A stretch of DNA of 64,000 bases, from assembly GCF_013466425.1 (NCBI RefSeq), contig NZ_CP059165.1, positions 2,294,001 to 2,358,000 of the forward strand. The letters are read 5' to 3'. Source of the stretch: Mycobacterium vicinigordonae. Its GTDB lineage: Bacteria > Actinomycetota > Actinomycetes > Mycobacteriales > Mycobacteriaceae. A program made the position numbers and the translations under genes. How positions within the stretch are numbered: position 1 is the stretch's first letter; every line of letters starts with the position of its first letter. Below the pieces are notes generated by a model, which did no database searches, was not told where the DNA came from, and saw only the letters and a program-made list of their open reading frames with translations. Positions 1-14,031 of this stretch are shown one piece after another.

Positions 1-1610
1 GCGTCGTCCGCGAGGAGATGAACGCCATCGGCGGCCAGGAGATCCTGCTGCCCGCGCTGCTGCCGCGTGCGCCGTACGAAACCACCAACCGCTGGTCCGA
101 ATACGGCGACGGCGTATTCCGGGTCAAAGACCGCCGCGGCAACGACTACCTGCTTGGTCCCACGCACGAAGAGATATTCACCCTGACCGTCAAGGGCGAG
201 TACAGCTCCTATAAGGATTTCCCGCTCACGCTGTACCAAATCCAGACCAAGTTCCGGGACGAGGCGCGCCCCCGCGCAGGCATCCTGCGCGGTCGCGAGT
301 TCGTGATGAAGGACTCCTACTCCTTCGACGTCGACGCCGCCGGGCTCAAAGCCTCCTATCATGCCCACCGCGAGGCCTACCAGCGCATATTCGACCGTCT
401 CCAGGTGCGCTACGTCATCGTCTCGGCGGTCTCCGGCGCGATGGGCGGAAGTGCTTCCGAGGAGTTCCTGGCCGAGAGCCCCATCGGTGAGGACACTTTC
501 GTCCGTTGCCCGGAATCCGGCTACGCGGCCAACGTCGAGGCCGTCATCACGGCGCGTCCCGAATCTCGGCCCACCGAGGGGCTGCCGGAGGCGCGGGTGC
601 ACGACACCGGTGACACCCCGACCATCGCCACGCTGGTCGACTGGGCCAACGAAGCTCTGGGCCGCACCGTTACCGCCGCCGACACCCTCAAGAACGTCCT
701 GGTCAAGATCCGCCAGCCAGGCGGGGAGTGGGAATTGCTGGCCATCGGCATCCCCGGCGACCGCGAGGTCGACGACAAGAGGCTGGCCGCCGCCCTCGAA
801 CCCGCCGACTACGCGCTGCTCGACGACGCCGACTTCGCCAAGTACCCCTTTCTGGTCAAGGGTTACATCGGGCCGAAAGGGTTGCAGAACAACAACGTTC
901 GCTATCTTGTCGATCCTCGCGTGGCAGACGGCACCAGCTGGATCACCGGCGCCGACGAACCCGGCCGCCACGTTGTCGGCCTGGTAGCCGGCCGTGATTT
1001 CGCCGCCGACGGCACTATTGAGGCCGCCGAGGTACGCGAGGGCGATCCCTCGCCGGACGGCGCCGGCCGGCTAGTCATGGCCCGCGGCATCGAGATCGGG
1101 CACATCTTCCAGCTCGGCCGCAAATACGCCGACGCGTTCACCGCCGACGTGCTCGGTGAGGACGGCAAGCCGGTGCGGCTGACCATGGGCTCCTACGGCA
1201 TCGGGGTGTCCCGGCTGGTTGCCGTGGTGGCCGAGCAGCACCACGACGAACTCGGGCTGCGCTGGCCGTCGTCGGTCGCGCCCTTCGACGTGCACCTGGT
1301 GATCGCCAACAAAGACCCCGAGGCTCGGCTGGGCGCGGCCAAGCTGGCGGCCGAACTGGACAAAATCGGTGTCGAGGTCCTGCTCGACGACCGTCAGGCA
1401 TCGCCGGGGGTGAAGTTCAAGGACGCCGAACTGCTTGGCATGCCCTGGGTCATCGTGGTGGGGCGGGGCTGGGCGGACGGCCGGGTGGAGCTGCGCGACC
1501 GCTTTGCCGGGCAGACCACCGAACTAGCTGTCGGCGACACGCTGGCCGCCGACATCGTGACCGCGATCAGCGGTGGGCTTACTCCGAACCACCCGGGAAA
1601 GACGTGGTGA
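1..1610 (+). CDS. proS: Prolyl-tRNA synthetase, 5' end missing
   Basis: Class II aminoacyl-tRNA synthetase that charges tRNA-Pro. The reading frame is open from the first bases of the window (in frame from base 3), so the start lies upstream; about 50 N-terminal residues are absent if the usual mycobacterial length near 580 applies. Visible are motif 2 ([17 protein letters not shown]), an insertion of the bacterial INS editing type between motifs 2 and 3 (around [19 protein letters not shown]), motif 3 ([11 protein letters not shown]) and a C-terminal anticodon-binding domain with APFDVHLV. Its 3' end overlaps the convergent gene on the minus strand by 32 bases. Identification is secure; only the N-terminus is unknown. 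Confidence 0.97.
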   Translation, partial: VVREEMNAIGGQEILLPALLPRAPYETTNRWSEYGDGVFRVKDRRGNDYLLGPTHEEIFTLTVKGEYSSYKDFPLTLYQIQTKFRDEARPRAGILRGREFVMKDSYSFDVDAAGLKASYHAHREAYQRIFDRLQVRYVIVSAVSGAMGGSASEEFLAESPIGEDTFVRCPESGYAANVEAVITARPESRPTEGLPEARVHDTGDTPTIATLVDWANEALGRTVTAADTLKNVLVKIRQPGGEWELLAIGIPGDREVDDKRLAAALEPADYALLDDADFAKYPFLVKGYIGPKGLQNNNVRYLVDPRVADGTSWITGADEPGRHVVGLVAGRDFAADGTIEAAEVREGDPSPDGAGRLVMARGIEIGHIFQLGRKYADAFTADVLGEDGKPVRLTMGSYGIGVSRLVAVVAEQHHDELGLRWPSSVAPFDVHLVIANKDPEARLGAAKLAAELDKIGVEVLLDDRQASPGVKFKDAELLGMPWVIVVGRGWADGRVELRDRFAGQTTELAVGDTLAADIVTAISGGLTPNHPGKTW

Positions 1611-2043
1611 TCGGCCACCCGCCCAACACCTTGTTCCAGCGGGCGGCCAGCACCGCGCTTTGAGTCAGGGCGGTGGCGGCGAACGCGCGGTCGTCAGCGG
1701 TGTCCGCGTGCTCCACGACCGCCCGCCACGCCGTGGCGCCGTCATTCTCCATCCGCGCGGCCAGCCGGGCCGCTTCTGAGGGGCTGCCCACCGGCGACGG
1801 CAGCTGGTAGCCGGCCGCTGCCACCGGAACGCTGGCCTTGCGCGCGGTCAGCATCGCGATCACATCGTCGCGGCGCTGCCGGTGCTGGTTGAGTGCCTCC
1901 ACCACCAGATCGTTGACGCTGGGCGGCGACATGGCCGACACGATGCCGTAGCCGTAGATGGTGGCATGTTCGACGGCGAGTGCCTCTCCCAGCGCCGCCA
2001 CGTCGGCGTCCTTTCCAGCCGGTGAACGCTTCGGGCCGGTCAT
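1579..2043 (-). CDS. Ferritin-like DUF4439 family protein
   Basis: A 154-residue Ala-rich helical protein matching the M. tuberculosis Rv2844 position. The sequence suggests the DUF4439 ferritin-like family: helices with EHATIYGYG near residues 25-33 and [11 protein letters not shown] further on, where E/H residues could line a four-helix bundle. The ATG at 2043 is preferred over a longer in-frame start at 2091 because it overlaps the stop of the upstream gene as ATGA (4 bases), a pattern of translational coupling. No signal peptide is seen in this protein, while its operon partner has one. Function is unknown; family placement is from recollection of the motif pattern. Confidence 0.8.
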   Translation of the reverse strand: MTGPKRSPAGKDADVAALGEALAVEHATIYGYGIVSAMSPPSVNDLVVEALNQHRQRRDDVIAMLTARKASVPVAAAGYQLPSPVGSPSEAARLAARMENDGATAWRAVVEHADTADDRAFAATALTQSAVLAARWNKVLGGWPITTSFPGGSE

Positions 2044-2588
2044 ATCGACGGTCCTCCGGGTACCAGCGCGACGGTGGCCGACGCGGTGCACGAGGCGGCG
2101 ATCGAGCCGAGCAGCCCGGCCCGGTACCCCGACGAGGCGGCCAGCAACCGGTTGGCGTCCTCGGCGGACTTCCGTAGCGAGTCGATGACGTCCGAGACCG
2201 CCGGCGGTGGGGGCGGGGGAGCCTCCGGTTCGCCCGCCGGGCTGGCGCTGGAGCTGTTCGTCGTCTCGCTCGTCGAGAAGATGAGCTTGCCCGCCGCGCG
2301 GGCAATCTCGGTGGACAGCGCCCGGGCATGCGCGGCGCGCTGAGTGGCGACCACGGTCAACGCGGCCGCGATCTGGGGTGGGCTGCCAACCGCTCCGGCG
2401 GCCGCGCTGGCCAGCGCGCTATCGTGCCGGGCCTGTTCCAGCGGAGCCAGCAGCTCTTCGACGGCCGGCGGCTTGGGTGCGGACTCGCCGCAGGCGGTGG
2501 CTGCCAACCCGAGCGCCGCGAGCGCCGCACCGCCGGCCAGCACACCCCGCCTGCTGATCACGGGTACTGCTCTGGGCACGTCCCACAT
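2040..2588 (-). CDS. Tat-type lipoprotein or secreted protein of unknown function
   Basis: A 182-residue protein at the position of M. tuberculosis Rv2843. The N-terminus carries a twin-arginine-like signal (SRRGVLAGG) followed by an Ala/Leu hydrophobic stretch ending in ATAC, so Cys33 could be lipidated. The mature part is Ala-rich and helical, with a low-complexity Pro/Ser linker (SSSASPAGEPEAPPPPPP) in the middle. It is the first gene of a two-gene minus-strand operon with the DUF4439 gene, coupled by a 4-base overlap. A surface or periplasmic role is inferred only from the signal peptide; no catalytic motif is visible. Confidence 0.75.
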   Translation of the reverse strand: MWDVPRAVPVISRRGVLAGGAALAALGLAATACGESAPKPPAVEELLAPLEQARHDSALASAAAGAVGSPPQIAAALTVVATQRAAHARALSTEIARAAGKLIFSTSETTNSSSASPAGEPEAPPPPPPAVSDVIDSLRKSAEDANRLLAASSGYRAGLLGSIAASCTASATVALVPGGPSI

Positions 2589-2778
2589 CCTGCCATCACC
2601 TCATCGTGGCGGACGCCGCGGCAACTGACTGGCGCGTTGCAGCGCCGGACCGGACGAGGTGATCACGGCGTCATCGCAGATTCCTGGCGTATCGTTGTTA
2701 GCTGGCCGCAAGTCAGCTAGGTGGCGACCCCGCCGGGGGACCGCCGAACGACCGACAACTCAAGATCAGGAGCTCGCC

Positions 2779-3309
2779 GTGACCATCGGGCTACCTTCGC
2801 AGGCGCAGGTGATCGAGCTGCTCAGTGCTGAGTTCGCGCACGCCGGTTACGAGATCGAAGACGTGGTCATCGACAGCCGCTCCCGTCCTCCACGTATTAC
2901 CGTGATCGCCGACGGTGACACCGCCTTGGATCTGGACACCGTCGCCGATCTGTCGCGTTCGGCGTCGAATCTGCTGGACAGCTTGGACGCGCCGGGCGGC
3001 GATGGCATCGGACAATACGTGCTCGAGGTCAGCTCTCCCGGCGTGGAGCGGCCGCTAAGCAGCGAGAAGCATTTTCGCCGGGCGCGCGGCCGCAAGGTCG
3101 AGGTCACGCTCGCCGACGGGTCACGGTTAACCGGACGGGTCGGCCCCGTCCGGGATGGCGCGGTCGCTCTGGTCGTGCGAGCCGGACGGAACCTGACGCT
3201 ACGCGAGATCCCGCTGGTTGAGATCGTCAAAGCCGTTGTGCAGGTTGAATTTTCGCCACCGACACCAGCCGAACTGGAGTTGGCGCAGGGGATGGAGGGT
3301 GGAGCGTGA
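2779..3309 (+). CDS. rimP: Ribosome maturation factor RimP
   Basis: Required for maturation of the 30S subunit. The 176-residue product starts at GTG 2779, preceded at 2768-2771 by AGGAG; an upstream in-frame ATG at 2659 would add 40 residues of atypical sequence and is rejected. The N-terminal domain has [19 protein letters not shown] and the family signature [14 protein letters not shown] in the middle, followed by the C-terminal SH3-like barrel. The stop overlaps the nusA start by 4 bases (GTGA). RimP-NusA-YlxR-InfB-RbfA is the classic order in bacteria. Confidence 0.95.
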   Translation: MTIGLPSQAQVIELLSAEFAHAGYEIEDVVIDSRSRPPRITVIADGDTALDLDTVADLSRSASNLLDSLDAPGGDGIGQYVLEVSSPGVERPLSSEKHFRRARGRKVEVTLADGSRLTGRVGPVRDGAVALVVRAGRNLTLREIPLVEIVKAVVQVEFSPPTPAELELAQGMEGGA

Positions 3310-4349
3310 ACATCGACATGGCTGCGCTGCACGCGATCGAGGTGGACCGGGGCATCTCGGTCAACGAGCTGCTCGAAACGATCAAGTCCGCGCTGCTCAC
3401 CGCGTACCGGCACACCCAGGGCCACCAGACCGAGGCGCGCATCGAAATCGATCGCAAGAGCGGCGTAGTGCGGGTGATCGCCTGCGAGACCGACGACGAA
3501 GGCAACTTGATCAGCGAATGGGACGACACCCCAGAGGGTTTCGGCCGCATCGCCGCCACCACGGCCCGCCAGGTAATGCTGCAGCGATTCCGCGACGCTG
3601 AGAATGAGCGCACTTTCGGCGAATTCTCCACCCGGGAGGGCGAGATCGTCGCCGGAGTCATCCAGCGCGACAGCCGGGCCAACGCCCGCGGACTGGTAGT
3701 AGTGCGGATGGGCACCGAGGCTAAGGCTTCCGAAGGGGTGATCCCGGCCGCCGAGCAGGTGCCCGGTGAAAGTTACGAACACGGCAACCGCGTGCGCTGC
3801 TATGTCGTCGGCGTGAGCCGCGGCGCCCGCGAGCCGGTGATCACGTTGTCGCGCACCCACCCCAACCTGGTACGCAAGCTGTTCTCGCTGGAAGTGCCCG
3901 AGATCGCCGACGGTTCGGTTGAGATCGTCGCGGTGGCACGGGAGGCCGGCCATCGCTCCAAGATCGCGGTGAAGTCCAACGTCGCGGGTTTGAACGCGAA
4001 GGGCGCATGCATCGGCCCGATGGGTCAACGTGTCCGCAACGTGATGAGCGAGCTGTCCGGGGAGAAAATCGACATCATCGACTTCGACGACGACCCGGCC
4101 CGCTTCGTGGCCAATGCGCTGTCACCGGCCAAAGTCGTCTCAGTGCAGGTCATCGACCAGACCGCCCGGGCCGCGCGCGTCGTGGTGCCCGACTTCCAAT
4201 TGTCGTTGGCCATCGGCAAGGAAGGGCAGAACGCCAGGCTGGCAGCGCGGCTGACGGGATGGCGCATCGACATCCGCGGTGACTCACCGGGTCCATCCGG
4301 AGACCACCCGGAGCAGGGGGCAAGCCAGGGAATGGCGCACGAACACTGA
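3306..4349 (+). CDS. nusA: Transcription termination/antitermination protein NusA
   Basis: Binds RNA polymerase and nascent RNA to modulate pausing, termination and rRNA antitermination. The 347-residue protein has the mycobacterial short form without the acidic repeats of E. coli NusA: an N-terminal RNAP-binding domain, an S1 domain from about residue 110 ([15 protein letters not shown]), KH1 with [10 protein letters not shown] near 238 and KH2 with [12 protein letters not shown] near 302. It starts with GTG overlapping the rimP stop, so translation is probably coupled. The tail after KH2 is short and poorly conserved. Confidence 0.97.
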   Translation: MNIDMAALHAIEVDRGISVNELLETIKSALLTAYRHTQGHQTEARIEIDRKSGVVRVIACETDDEGNLISEWDDTPEGFGRIAATTARQVMLQRFRDAENERTFGEFSTREGEIVAGVIQRDSRANARGLVVVRMGTEAKASEGVIPAAEQVPGESYEHGNRVRCYVVGVSRGAREPVITLSRTHPNLVRKLFSLEVPEIADGSVEIVAVAREAGHRSKIAVKSNVAGLNAKGACIGPMGQRVRNVMSELSGEKIDIIDFDDDPARFVANALSPAKVVSVQVIDQTARAARVVVPDFQLSLAIGKEGQNARLAARLTGWRIDIRGDSPGPSGDHPEQGASQGMAHEH

Positions 4350-4468
4350 GCTGGGTGTGAACGGCGCCGGTACCCGAAGGTCCCCCCGTAACGGCCGCAT
4401 CGGACCGTCCAGCACAGCGGGCCTACCGGGCGGTTCGGCGCAGTAGTTCGGTGACGCTAGACTGAGCC

Positions 4469-4825
4469 GTGATCCAGCGCGAGCCTTCGGCATCAGCGCA
4501 CGGACGTTCCGACAACCCCAGTGGACCGGTGCGGACGTGCGTCGGATGTCGGAAGCGAGAGTTGGCCGTCGAACTGCTGCGAGTGGTGGCTCGGTCGGAC
4601 GGGAACGACAACTACGCCGTGATCGTTGACAGGGCCGCAAGCCTGCCGGGACGAGGTGCTTGGCTGCATCCCGACCCGCAGTGCGCACAACTAGCGATTC
4701 GGCGGCGAGCTTTCACCAGAGCGCTGCGCATCACCGGTTCACCGGACACATCCGCGGTGATCGAGCTGTGCAGCTCGTCCCACCGTGCAACAGAACAGGT
4801 AGCAACGAACATGAGCACACCGTGA
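4469..4825 (+). CDS. YlxR family RNA-binding protein
   Basis: Small basic protein (118 residues) of the YlxR/DUF448 family, standing between nusA and infB as in most bacteria. The diagnostic motif RTCVGCRKRE is present near residue 22, followed by GRGAWLHPDPQC and the RRRAFTRALR helix. It begins with GTG at 4469. YlxR proteins are thought to bind RNA and, in some firmicutes, to affect RNase P; the role here is not known. The C-terminal 25 residues appear family-variable. Confidence 0.88.
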   Translation: MIQREPSASAHGRSDNPSGPVRTCVGCRKRELAVELLRVVARSDGNDNYAVIVDRAASLPGRGAWLHPDPQCAQLAIRRRAFTRALRITGSPDTSAVIELCSSSHRATEQVATNMSTP

Positions 4826-4900
4826 AGTCCCGATGACCATGTGTCATAGCTAAACCCGAGGCGCGGCCCACCGACTGTCGCCTCATAGACAGGAGATGTA

Positions 4901-7711
<2,811 letters not shown>

Positions 7712-7773
7712 CGCGCGTCGCCGGCGATGCAAAGCGCAGCGATCAGGAAGCGGTGCAATCGTGGTGAGCGCGC

Positions 7774-9292
<1,519 letters not shown>

Positions 9293-9299
9293 GCAGCGA

Positions 9300-10601
9300 T
9301 TGACCGACGGCGGTGCCAGCGGGCGGCGGATCGCCGCGCTGGCTCTGCCCGCGCTGGGGGTACTGGCCGCCGAGCCGCTGTATCTGTTGTTCGACACCGC
9401 CGTGGTCGGGCGCCTCGGCGCGGTGTCGCTGGCTGGCCTGGCAATCGGCAGCCTGGTGCTGGGCCTGGTCGGATCCGGGTCGACATTCCTTTCGTACGGG
9501 ACCACCGCGCGTTCGGCGCGCCATTTCGGGGCCGGTGACCGCGCAGTCGCCGTTCACGAAGGGGTGCAGGCCACCTGGGTCGCCGTTGTCTTGGGCGTGT
9601 TGACCGTCGCCGTGGTCCAGGCTGTGGCGGCGCCGGTGGTGTCGGCGATCGCCGGCAATGCCGACGTCGCGGCGGCGGCCGGGCCCTGGGTGCGGATCGC
9701 GATCCTCGGCGTTCCGGCGATCCTGGTTTCGCTGGCCGGAAACGGGTGGATGCGCGGGGTGCAAGACACCGTGCGTCCGCTGCGCTACGTGGTCGCCGGA
9801 TTCACGCTGTCGGCGTTGCTGTGCCCGTTGCTGGTGTACGGCTGGTTGTACCTGCCCCGGCTGGGGCTGGCCGGGTCCGCGGTGGCCAACCTGTCGGGTC
9901 AGTGGCTGGCCGCGGTGCTGTTTTTCGGTGCGCTGCTGGCCGAGCGGGTGCCGTTGCGGCCGGATCCCGCGGTGTTGCGCGGGCAACTGGTGATGGCACG
10001 GGATCTGATCGTGCGGACGCTGGCTTTTCAGGTGTGCTACGTCTCGGCTGCTGCGGTGGCGGCCCGTTTTGGCGCCGCAGCGCTGGCGGCACATCAGATT
10101 GTGCTGCAGCTGTGGACTTTTCTGGCTTTGGTACTGGATTCGTTGGCCATTGCCGCACAGTCATTGGTGGGTGCCGCGTTGGGGGCAGGCCAGGTCGCGC
10201 ACGCGAAATGGGTGGCGTGGCGGGTGACGTGGTTCTCGCTACTGGCCGCCGGGATTTTGGCGGTTGCCCTGGGGGTGGGTTCGGCGGTACTGCCGGGGCT
10301 GTTCACCGACGACCCGTCGGTACTTTCGGTGATCGGCGTGCCGTGGTGGTTCCTGGTGGCCCAATTGCCGGTCGCCGGAATTGTTTTCGCGCTGGACGGG
10401 GTGTTGCTGGGCGCGGGTGACGCCGCGTTCATGCGCACCGCGACCGCGGTGAGCGCGGTGCTGGGCTACCTGCCGCTAATCTGGTTGTCGCTGGCCTTCG
10501 GCTGGGGCCTGGCCGGCATCTGGTCCGGTTTGAGCTTGTTCATGGTGTTGCGGTTGATATTCGGGGGCTGGCGGGCGCTGTCGGGACACTGGGCGAGGTA
10601 G
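9300..10601 (+). CDS. dinF: MATE/DinF family efflux transporter
   Basis: Integral membrane antiporter of the MATE family, about 12 hydrophobic segments over 433 residues, matching Rv2836c. The family repeat is visible as LALPALGVLAAEPLYLLFD at the start and as ARFGAAALAAHQIVLQLW in the second half. The best start is TTG 9300, 7 bases after the DHH gene, giving MTDGGASGRRIAAL; longer versions read through the upstream gene in another frame. Substrate unknown (drugs or organic cations are typical of the family). It is the last gene of the transcription/translation run. Confidence 0.88.
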   Translation: MTDGGASGRRIAALALPALGVLAAEPLYLLFDTAVVGRLGAVSLAGLAIGSLVLGLVGSGSTFLSYGTTARSARHFGAGDRAVAVHEGVQATWVAVVLGVLTVAVVQAVAAPVVSAIAGNADVAAAAGPWVRIAILGVPAILVSLAGNGWMRGVQDTVRPLRYVVAGFTLSALLCPLLVYGWLYLPRLGLAGSAVANLSGQWLAAVLFFGALLAERVPLRPDPAVLRGQLVMARDLIVRTLAFQVCYVSAAAVAARFGAAALAAHQIVLQLWTFLALVLDSLAIAAQSLVGAALGAGQVAHAKWVAWRVTWFSLLAAGILAVALGVGSAVLPGLFTDDPSVLSVIGVPWWFLVAQLPVAGIVFALDGVLLGAGDAAFMRTATAVSAVLGYLPLIWLSLAFGWGLAGIWSGLSLFMVLRLIFGGWRALSGHWAR

Positions 10602-10682
10602 CGACCCGCGAGTGCGGCTTTCACCTTGTGCCGGTGCGGGCTCCGGCGCGCCAAGCGGTGCCGGGCGGGGGAGGTGGCTTTC

Positions 10683-10945
10683 GTGAATTTCGCGGTGTTA
10701 CCACACTGCCCGACCCGCAGGTCGACTCGCTGCGGAATGTTCCTCGGTGCCGGGCCGGCACCGATGCGGCAAGCCGCGGCCGCATGGGACGTGCTTGCCG
10801 AGGAGCTGGCGGCGCGGCGCACTCTTTCGCGTCGGTGACCTCGGGGCTGACGGGGCAGGCGTGGCAGGGGCCGGCAGCGGCAACGTCGGTTTCGGCAACA
10901 CCGGCGTGCTGGTCTCGGGCTTCTTCAACGTCGGGGCTATCAGGG
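10683..10945 (+). pseudogene. Remnant of a PPE-MPTR gene, frameshifted and deleted
   Basis: Pieces of a PPE protein can be read only by switching frames. A GTG at 10683 begins VNFAVLP; a shifted frame then gives LPDPQVDSLR; the first frame resumes with MFLGAGPAPM and AAAAWDVLAEELAA; a shift gives SFASVTSGLTGQAWQGPAAA, all recognisable N-terminal PPE blocks. After that most of the gene is lost and a third frame reads GSGNVGFGNTGVLVSGFFNV, the pentapeptide repeat of the MPTR subfamily. At least three frameshifts plus a large internal deletion are needed, so it cannot be functional. The rest of 10602-10994 shows no gene. Confidence 0.8.
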
Positions 10946-10994
10946 TCGCTCGGCTTCATCCGACCGTTCACCTCGACGGCGCTACACTGCGCCG

Positions 10995-11891
10995 GTGACG
11001 CTCCAACGTCCACGGCTACGGTCCCGTCGGGACTACGTGTTGTTCGTCGTCCTGGTCGGGCCCAACGTGGCGCTGCTGTCGTTGTTCATCTACCGCCCGT
11101 TGGCCGACAACATCCGGCTGTCGTTCTTCGACTGGAACATCTCCGATCCGCGGGCGCAGTACATCGGGCTGTCCAACTACGCCGAATGGCTCACCCGCTC
11201 GGATACCGTCCAGATCCTGCTGAACACCGCGGTGTTCACCGTGGCCGCGGTGGTCGGCTCGATGGTGCTCGGGCTGGCGCTAGCTATGCTGCTCGACCAA
11301 CCGCTGCGCGGACGGAACCTGGTGCGCTCCACGGTGTTCGCCCCGTTCGTGATCTCCGGCGCGGCGGTCGGCCTGGCCGCCCAATTCGTATTCGACCCGC
11401 ATTTCGGTCTAGTGCAAGATCTGCTCCGCCGCGTAGGGGCGGGGGTGCCCGATTTTTATCAGGATGCGCATTGGGCGATGTTCATGGTGACCGTGACCTA
11501 CGTCTGGAAGAACCTCGGCTACACCTTCGTGATCTATCTTGCCGCGCTGCAGGGGGTGCGGCGAGACCTGTTGGAAGCGGCCGAGATCGACGGCGCCAGC
11601 CGGTGGACCACGTTTTACCGGGTGTTGCTGCCGCAGCTGCGGCCCACCACGTTCTTCCTGTCCATCACGGTGTTGATCAACTCGCTGCAGGTTTTTGACG
11701 TGATCAACATCATGACCCGCGGCGGGCCGGAGGGCACTGGCACCACCACGATGGTCTTCCAGGTGTACGTGGAGACCTTCCGCAACTTCCGCGCCGGCTA
11801 CGGCGCCACCGTGGCCACGATCATGTTCCTGGTGCTGCTGGCCATCACCTACTACCAAGTGCGGCTGATGGATCGCGAGCAGCACCAATGA
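10995..11891 (+). CDS. ugpA: Ugp ABC transporter permease UgpA
   Basis: First permease of a carbohydrate-type (CUT1) ABC importer; in M. tuberculosis UgpABCE takes up glycerophosphocholine-type compounds. Six hydrophobic segments in 298 residues and the cytoplasmic EAA loop (EAAEIDGASRWTTFYRVLLP) that docks to the ATPase. It starts with GTG 10995 and its end overlaps ugpE by 4 bases. The four genes ugpA-E-B-C are tightly coupled, with overlaps at each junction. Confidence 0.95.
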   Translation: MTLQRPRLRSRRDYVLFVVLVGPNVALLSLFIYRPLADNIRLSFFDWNISDPRAQYIGLSNYAEWLTRSDTVQILLNTAVFTVAAVVGSMVLGLALAMLLDQPLRGRNLVRSTVFAPFVISGAAVGLAAQFVFDPHFGLVQDLLRRVGAGVPDFYQDAHWAMFMVTVTYVWKNLGYTFVIYLAALQGVRRDLLEAAEIDGASRWTTFYRVLLPQLRPTTFFLSITVLINSLQVFDVINIMTRGGPEGTGTTTMVFQVYVETFRNFRAGYGATVATIMFLVLLAITYYQVRLMDREQHQ

Positions 11892-12721
11892 CTTCCGACC
11901 GGCTCCGGCCCGCGCGCCTGCTCGGCTACGCGGCGATGCTGATGGTCATCCTGCTCATCGCCGGTCCGCTGACTTTCGTGTTCTTTACCTCGTTCAAACA
12001 GCAGCCCGACATCTACTCCCAACCCACCACCTGGTGGCCGCCGCGCTGGCACCCGCAGAATTACCGGACCGCCACCCACCAGATCCCGTTCTGGATCTAC
12101 CTGCGCAACTCGGTGATTATCACCTCGGCTCTGGCGCTGGTGAAGTTCGTGCTCGGCGTGCTCAGCGCGTTCGGCTTGGTTTTCGTGCGGTTCCCAGGCC
12201 GTAACGCGGTGTTCCTGTTGATCATCGCTGCGCTGATGGTGCCCAATCAGATCACCGTGATCTCCAACTACGCGTTGATCTCGCAACTGGGCTTGCGCAA
12301 CACATTTCCAGGCATCATTTTGCCGCTGGCCGGTGTCGCGTTCGGAACGTTCTTGATGCGCAACCACTTTCTGTCGCTGCCGGTCGAGGTCATCGAGGCG
12401 GCCCGGATGGACGGCGCGCGGTGGTGGCAACTGCTGCTGCGGGTGGTGTTGCCGATGTCGGGGCCCACCATGGTCGCCTTTGGCATCATCACGGTGGTCA
12501 ACGAGTGGAACGAATACCTGTGGCCCTTCCTGATGTCCGACGACGAGTCGGTGGCCCCGCTGCCGGTCGGCCTAACCTTCCTGCAGCAAGCTGAGGGTGT
12601 GACCAACTGGGGCCCAGTGATGGCGGTGACGCTGCTGGCGATGCTGCCGATCCTGCTCATCTTCGTCGCGCTGCAGCGCCAGATGATCAAGGGTCTGACA
12701 TCGGGCGCGGTGAAGGGTTGA
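11888..12721 (+). CDS. ugpE: Ugp ABC transporter permease UgpE
   Basis: Second permease of the importer, 277 residues with six transmembrane segments and the EAA loop EAARMDGARWWQLLLRVVLP. ATG 11888 overlaps the ugpA stop (ATGA). The C-terminus overlaps or abuts the start of the substrate-binding gene ugpB. Confidence 0.95.
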   Translation: MTSDRLRPARLLGYAAMLMVILLIAGPLTFVFFTSFKQQPDIYSQPTTWWPPRWHPQNYRTATHQIPFWIYLRNSVIITSALALVKFVLGVLSAFGLVFVRFPGRNAVFLLIIAALMVPNQITVISNYALISQLGLRNTFPGIILPLAGVAFGTFLMRNHFLSLPVEVIEAARMDGARWWQLLLRVVLPMSGPTMVAFGIITVVNEWNEYLWPFLMSDDESVAPLPVGLTFLQQAEGVTNWGPVMAVTLLAMLPILLIFVALQRQMIKGLTSGAVKG

Positions 12722-12732
12722 CTCCAAACGCC

Positions 12733-14031
12733 ATGAACCGTAGACGGTTTCTATCACTGGCCGCGGTCGCCGGGGTGACCGCAGGGTGCGCCGCGATGGG
12801 CGGATCCAGACCGGTCAGGGCCGGCAGCGGCCCAATTACGTTCTGGTCCAATCACCCTGGTTTGTCAACCACGGTGGAAAGGACGTTGATCAACCGCTTC
12901 GAAGGGGAGTTCCCCGGCCTACAGGTCAAGTTGATCGACGCGGGCAAAGACTACGACGAAGTGGCGCAGAAGTTCAACGCCGCCGTCATCGGCGCCGACG
13001 GTCCCGACGTCGTTGTGCTGGACGATATCTGGTGGTTCCATTTCGCGCTCAGTGGAATCATCGCCCCGCTCGATGGCCTGTTCGAGCAAGTCGGCGTGAA
13101 GACCACGGACTACGTCGATACGCTGTTGGCCGACTACGCATTCGACGGCCAGCACTACGCGCTGCCCTATGCGCGCTCCACGCCGCTGTTCTACTACAAC
13201 AAAGCTAGGTGGGATCAGGCTGGGCTGCCGGATCGCGGCCCGACCTCCTGGCCGGAGTTCGACGAATGGGGTCCGCGACTGCAATCGGTAGTGGGACAAG
13301 GAAACTGGGCGCACGGCTGGGCCAATTCGGAAGGCATCTCCTGGACGTTCGAAGGCGTTAACTGGGCGTTCGGCGGCGCATACTCGGATAAGTGGGACCT
13401 GAAGTTCACCGACCCCGGGACCATCACGGCGGGCACCTTCCTGCACGACTCGATTCATGTCAAGCGTTATGCGGCCGTCGCCAACAACATCGCCAACGAG
13501 TTCGCCACCGGCATCCTGGCATCGACCGTGGCGTCGACGGGCGCACTGGTCGGCATCACCGCGCAGGCCCGTTTCGACTTCGGGGTGGCGCCGTTGCCCA
13601 CCGGCCCCGGCGGTGCACCCGCGTGCCCGACGGGCGGGGGCGGGCTGGCTATCCCGACGAACCTGTCCGACGAGCGAAAGCTGAACGCGGCCAAATTCAT
13701 TGCCTATATCACGAATCCACGCAATACCGCCTACTTTAGCCAGCGCACCGGATACTTGGCCGTGCGCAAATCCGCGGTCGAGGATCCTAGCCAGCAGCAG
13801 TATCTGGCCGACAACCCGCGCGCCCGCGTCGCTTTCGACCAGCTACCGCATACCCGACCGCAGGACTATGCCCGTGTTTTCCTCCCCGGCGCCGACCGGG
13901 TCATCTCAGCCGGACTGGAATCGGTCGGGCTGCGGGGAGCCGACGTGCGCTCCACTTTCGCCAATATCGAACGTCAACTGCAGGTCGTCTACGACCGTCA
14001 AATCAAGCGGAAGCTGCCCGACCATGGCTGA
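12733..14031 (+). CDS. ugpB: Ugp substrate-binding lipoprotein UgpB
   Basis: Extracellular solute-binding protein of the importer (432 residues from ATG 12733). It has a lipoprotein signal (MNRRRFLSLAAVAGVTAGC) with Cys20 as the probable lipidated residue. The family fold is indicated by ITFWSNHPG, LIDAGKDYDEVAQKFNAA, PYARSTPLFYYNKA and WAFGGAYSDKW. A TTG at 12718, overlapping the ugpE stop as TTGA, is an alternative start adding five residues. The homologous M. tuberculosis protein binds glycerophosphocholine; many binding-cleft aromatic segments look preserved, so the same ligand is inferred. Confidence 0.95.
   Translation: MNRRRFLSLAAVAGVTAGCAAMGGSRPVRAGSGPITFWSNHPGLSTTVERTLINRFEGEFPGLQVKLIDAGKDYDEVAQKFNAAVIGADGPDVVVLDDIWWFHFALSGIIAPLDGLFEQVGVKTTDYVDTLLADYAFDGQHYALPYARSTPLFYYNKARWDQAGLPDRGPTSWPEFDEWGPRLQSVVGQGNWAHGWANSEGISWTFEGVNWAFGGAYSDKWDLKFTDPGTITAGTFLHDSIHVKRYAAVANNIANEFATGILASTVASTGALVGITAQARFDFGVAPLPTGPGGAPACPTGGGGLAIPTNLSDERKLNAAKFIAYITNPRNTAYFSQRTGYLAVRKSAVEDPSQQQYLADNPRARVAFDQLPHTRPQDYARVFLPGADRVISAGLESVGLRGADVRSTFANIERQLQVVYDRQIKRKLPDHG

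Noticed and set aside
2659..2778. Upstream extension of rimP
   Set aside because: The extra 40 residues are not RimP-like, and AGGAG precedes GTG 2779.
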